NCBI GenBank assembly: GCA_900239685.1 | Contig: OENT01000800.1 | Span: 1-64,000, forward strand | Length of the DNA: 64,000 bases | Origin: Rotaria macrura | Taxonomy: Eukaryota > Rotifera > Eurotatoria > Philodinida > Philodinidae | Direction of reading: 5' to 3' | Shown here: positions 63,861 through 64,000 of the stretch, piece by piece | Layout: every line of letters starts with the position of its first letter | Numbering within the stretch: position 1 is the stretch's first letter | The notes under the pieces: generated by a model | Database searches by the model: none | Seen by the model: the letters and a program-made list of their open reading frames with translations, nothing else | What the model was told of the DNA's origin: nothing | Translations under genes and position numbers: made by a program

Positions 63861-64000
63861 ATGTCATTGGATTCTGTCAAGTACACGATTGGAAAAGCAT
63901 TGAACGTCATTACAGATGCTTTCGAAATAGAAATTTATGATGAATGTTTCAAAGATAAATTTATATTAGATGACGAATATCTGGAGGAATTAAATGAACG
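63861..64000 (+). CDS. 5' end of a PB1-like gene, cut by the window edge
   Basis: An ATG at 63861 opens a frame that stays open to the window end (46 codons): SVKYTIGKALNVITDAFEIE then IYDECFKDKFILDDEYLEEL. The second half aligns with the PB1-like motif of the divergent neighbour (FNIYIRDSEGDFVTLDDDYI): both have F-x-I-x-I-x-D, a D/F pair and L-D-D-x-Y. It is either a paralogue or a shared domain. The product cannot be identified from this fragment. Confidence 0.5.
   Translation, partial: MSLDSVKYTIGKALNVITDAFEIEIYDECFKDKFILDDEYLEELNE

Overview
The window looks like nuclear DNA of a small animal. It is AT-rich, genes are split by many short GT-AG introns (mostly about 50-110 bp, a few of 0.4-2.7 kb), and the conserved genes are animal ones: REXO1, non-muscle myosin II, ARP2, a CD36/SR-B receptor, RAMP4/SERP1, lebercilin, a beta-1,4-galactosyltransferase and an amidated neuropeptide precursor. 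Two intronless genes of bacterial character sit among them: a secreted DKNYY-repeat protein and a GH43 glycosidase carrying eukaryotic sorting signals. That mix suggests a bdelloid rotifer (Adineta/Rotaria type). The taxon is an inference from gene content, not from a marker gene.

Layout. 1-5.0 kb: no gene seen. 5.0-5.2 kb (-): SERP1/RAMP4. 6.1-8.4 kb (+): amino acid transporter. 8.5-10.2 kb (+): beta-1,4-galactosyltransferase. 10.3-12.0 kb (+): unrecognised protein. 13.3-13.8 kb (+): FLRFamide neuropeptide precursor. 14.4-17.5 kb (+): lebercilin-like ciliary protein. 17.5-25.2 kb: gene-poor, with a hAT-type MITE, a near-perfect foldback and one intronless DKNYY gene. 25.3-27.9 kb (-): CD36-family receptor. 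28.2-30.9 kb (-): ARP2. 31.3-32.4 kb (+): GH43 glycosidase, divergent from ARP2. 33.8-36.0 kb (+): UNC-93-like membrane protein. 36.5-49.8 kb (-): non-muscle myosin II heavy chain, with about 2.7 kb of intron carrying another inverted-repeat element. 49.8-53.4 kb: no gene seen. 53.5-58.8 kb (+): REXO1. 59.8-60.5 kb: second hAT-like MITE, filled with TTTGGR hexamers. 60.5-63.3 kb (-): unrecognised protein with a PB1-like N-terminus. 63.9 kb to the end (+): start of a divergent gene whose N-terminus resembles that PB1-like domain.

How genes relate. There is no operon-like organisation. Myosin II and ARP2 both belong to the actin cytoskeleton, but their proximity need not be functional. The most interesting parts are the two probable horizontally acquired genes, the single-copy FLRFamide precursor, a 30-bp frame-neutral exon in myosin loop 1, and the pair of PB1-like genes at the right end. 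All exon models come from reading frames and splice signals by eye. Most junctions keep phase; the exceptions are flagged.
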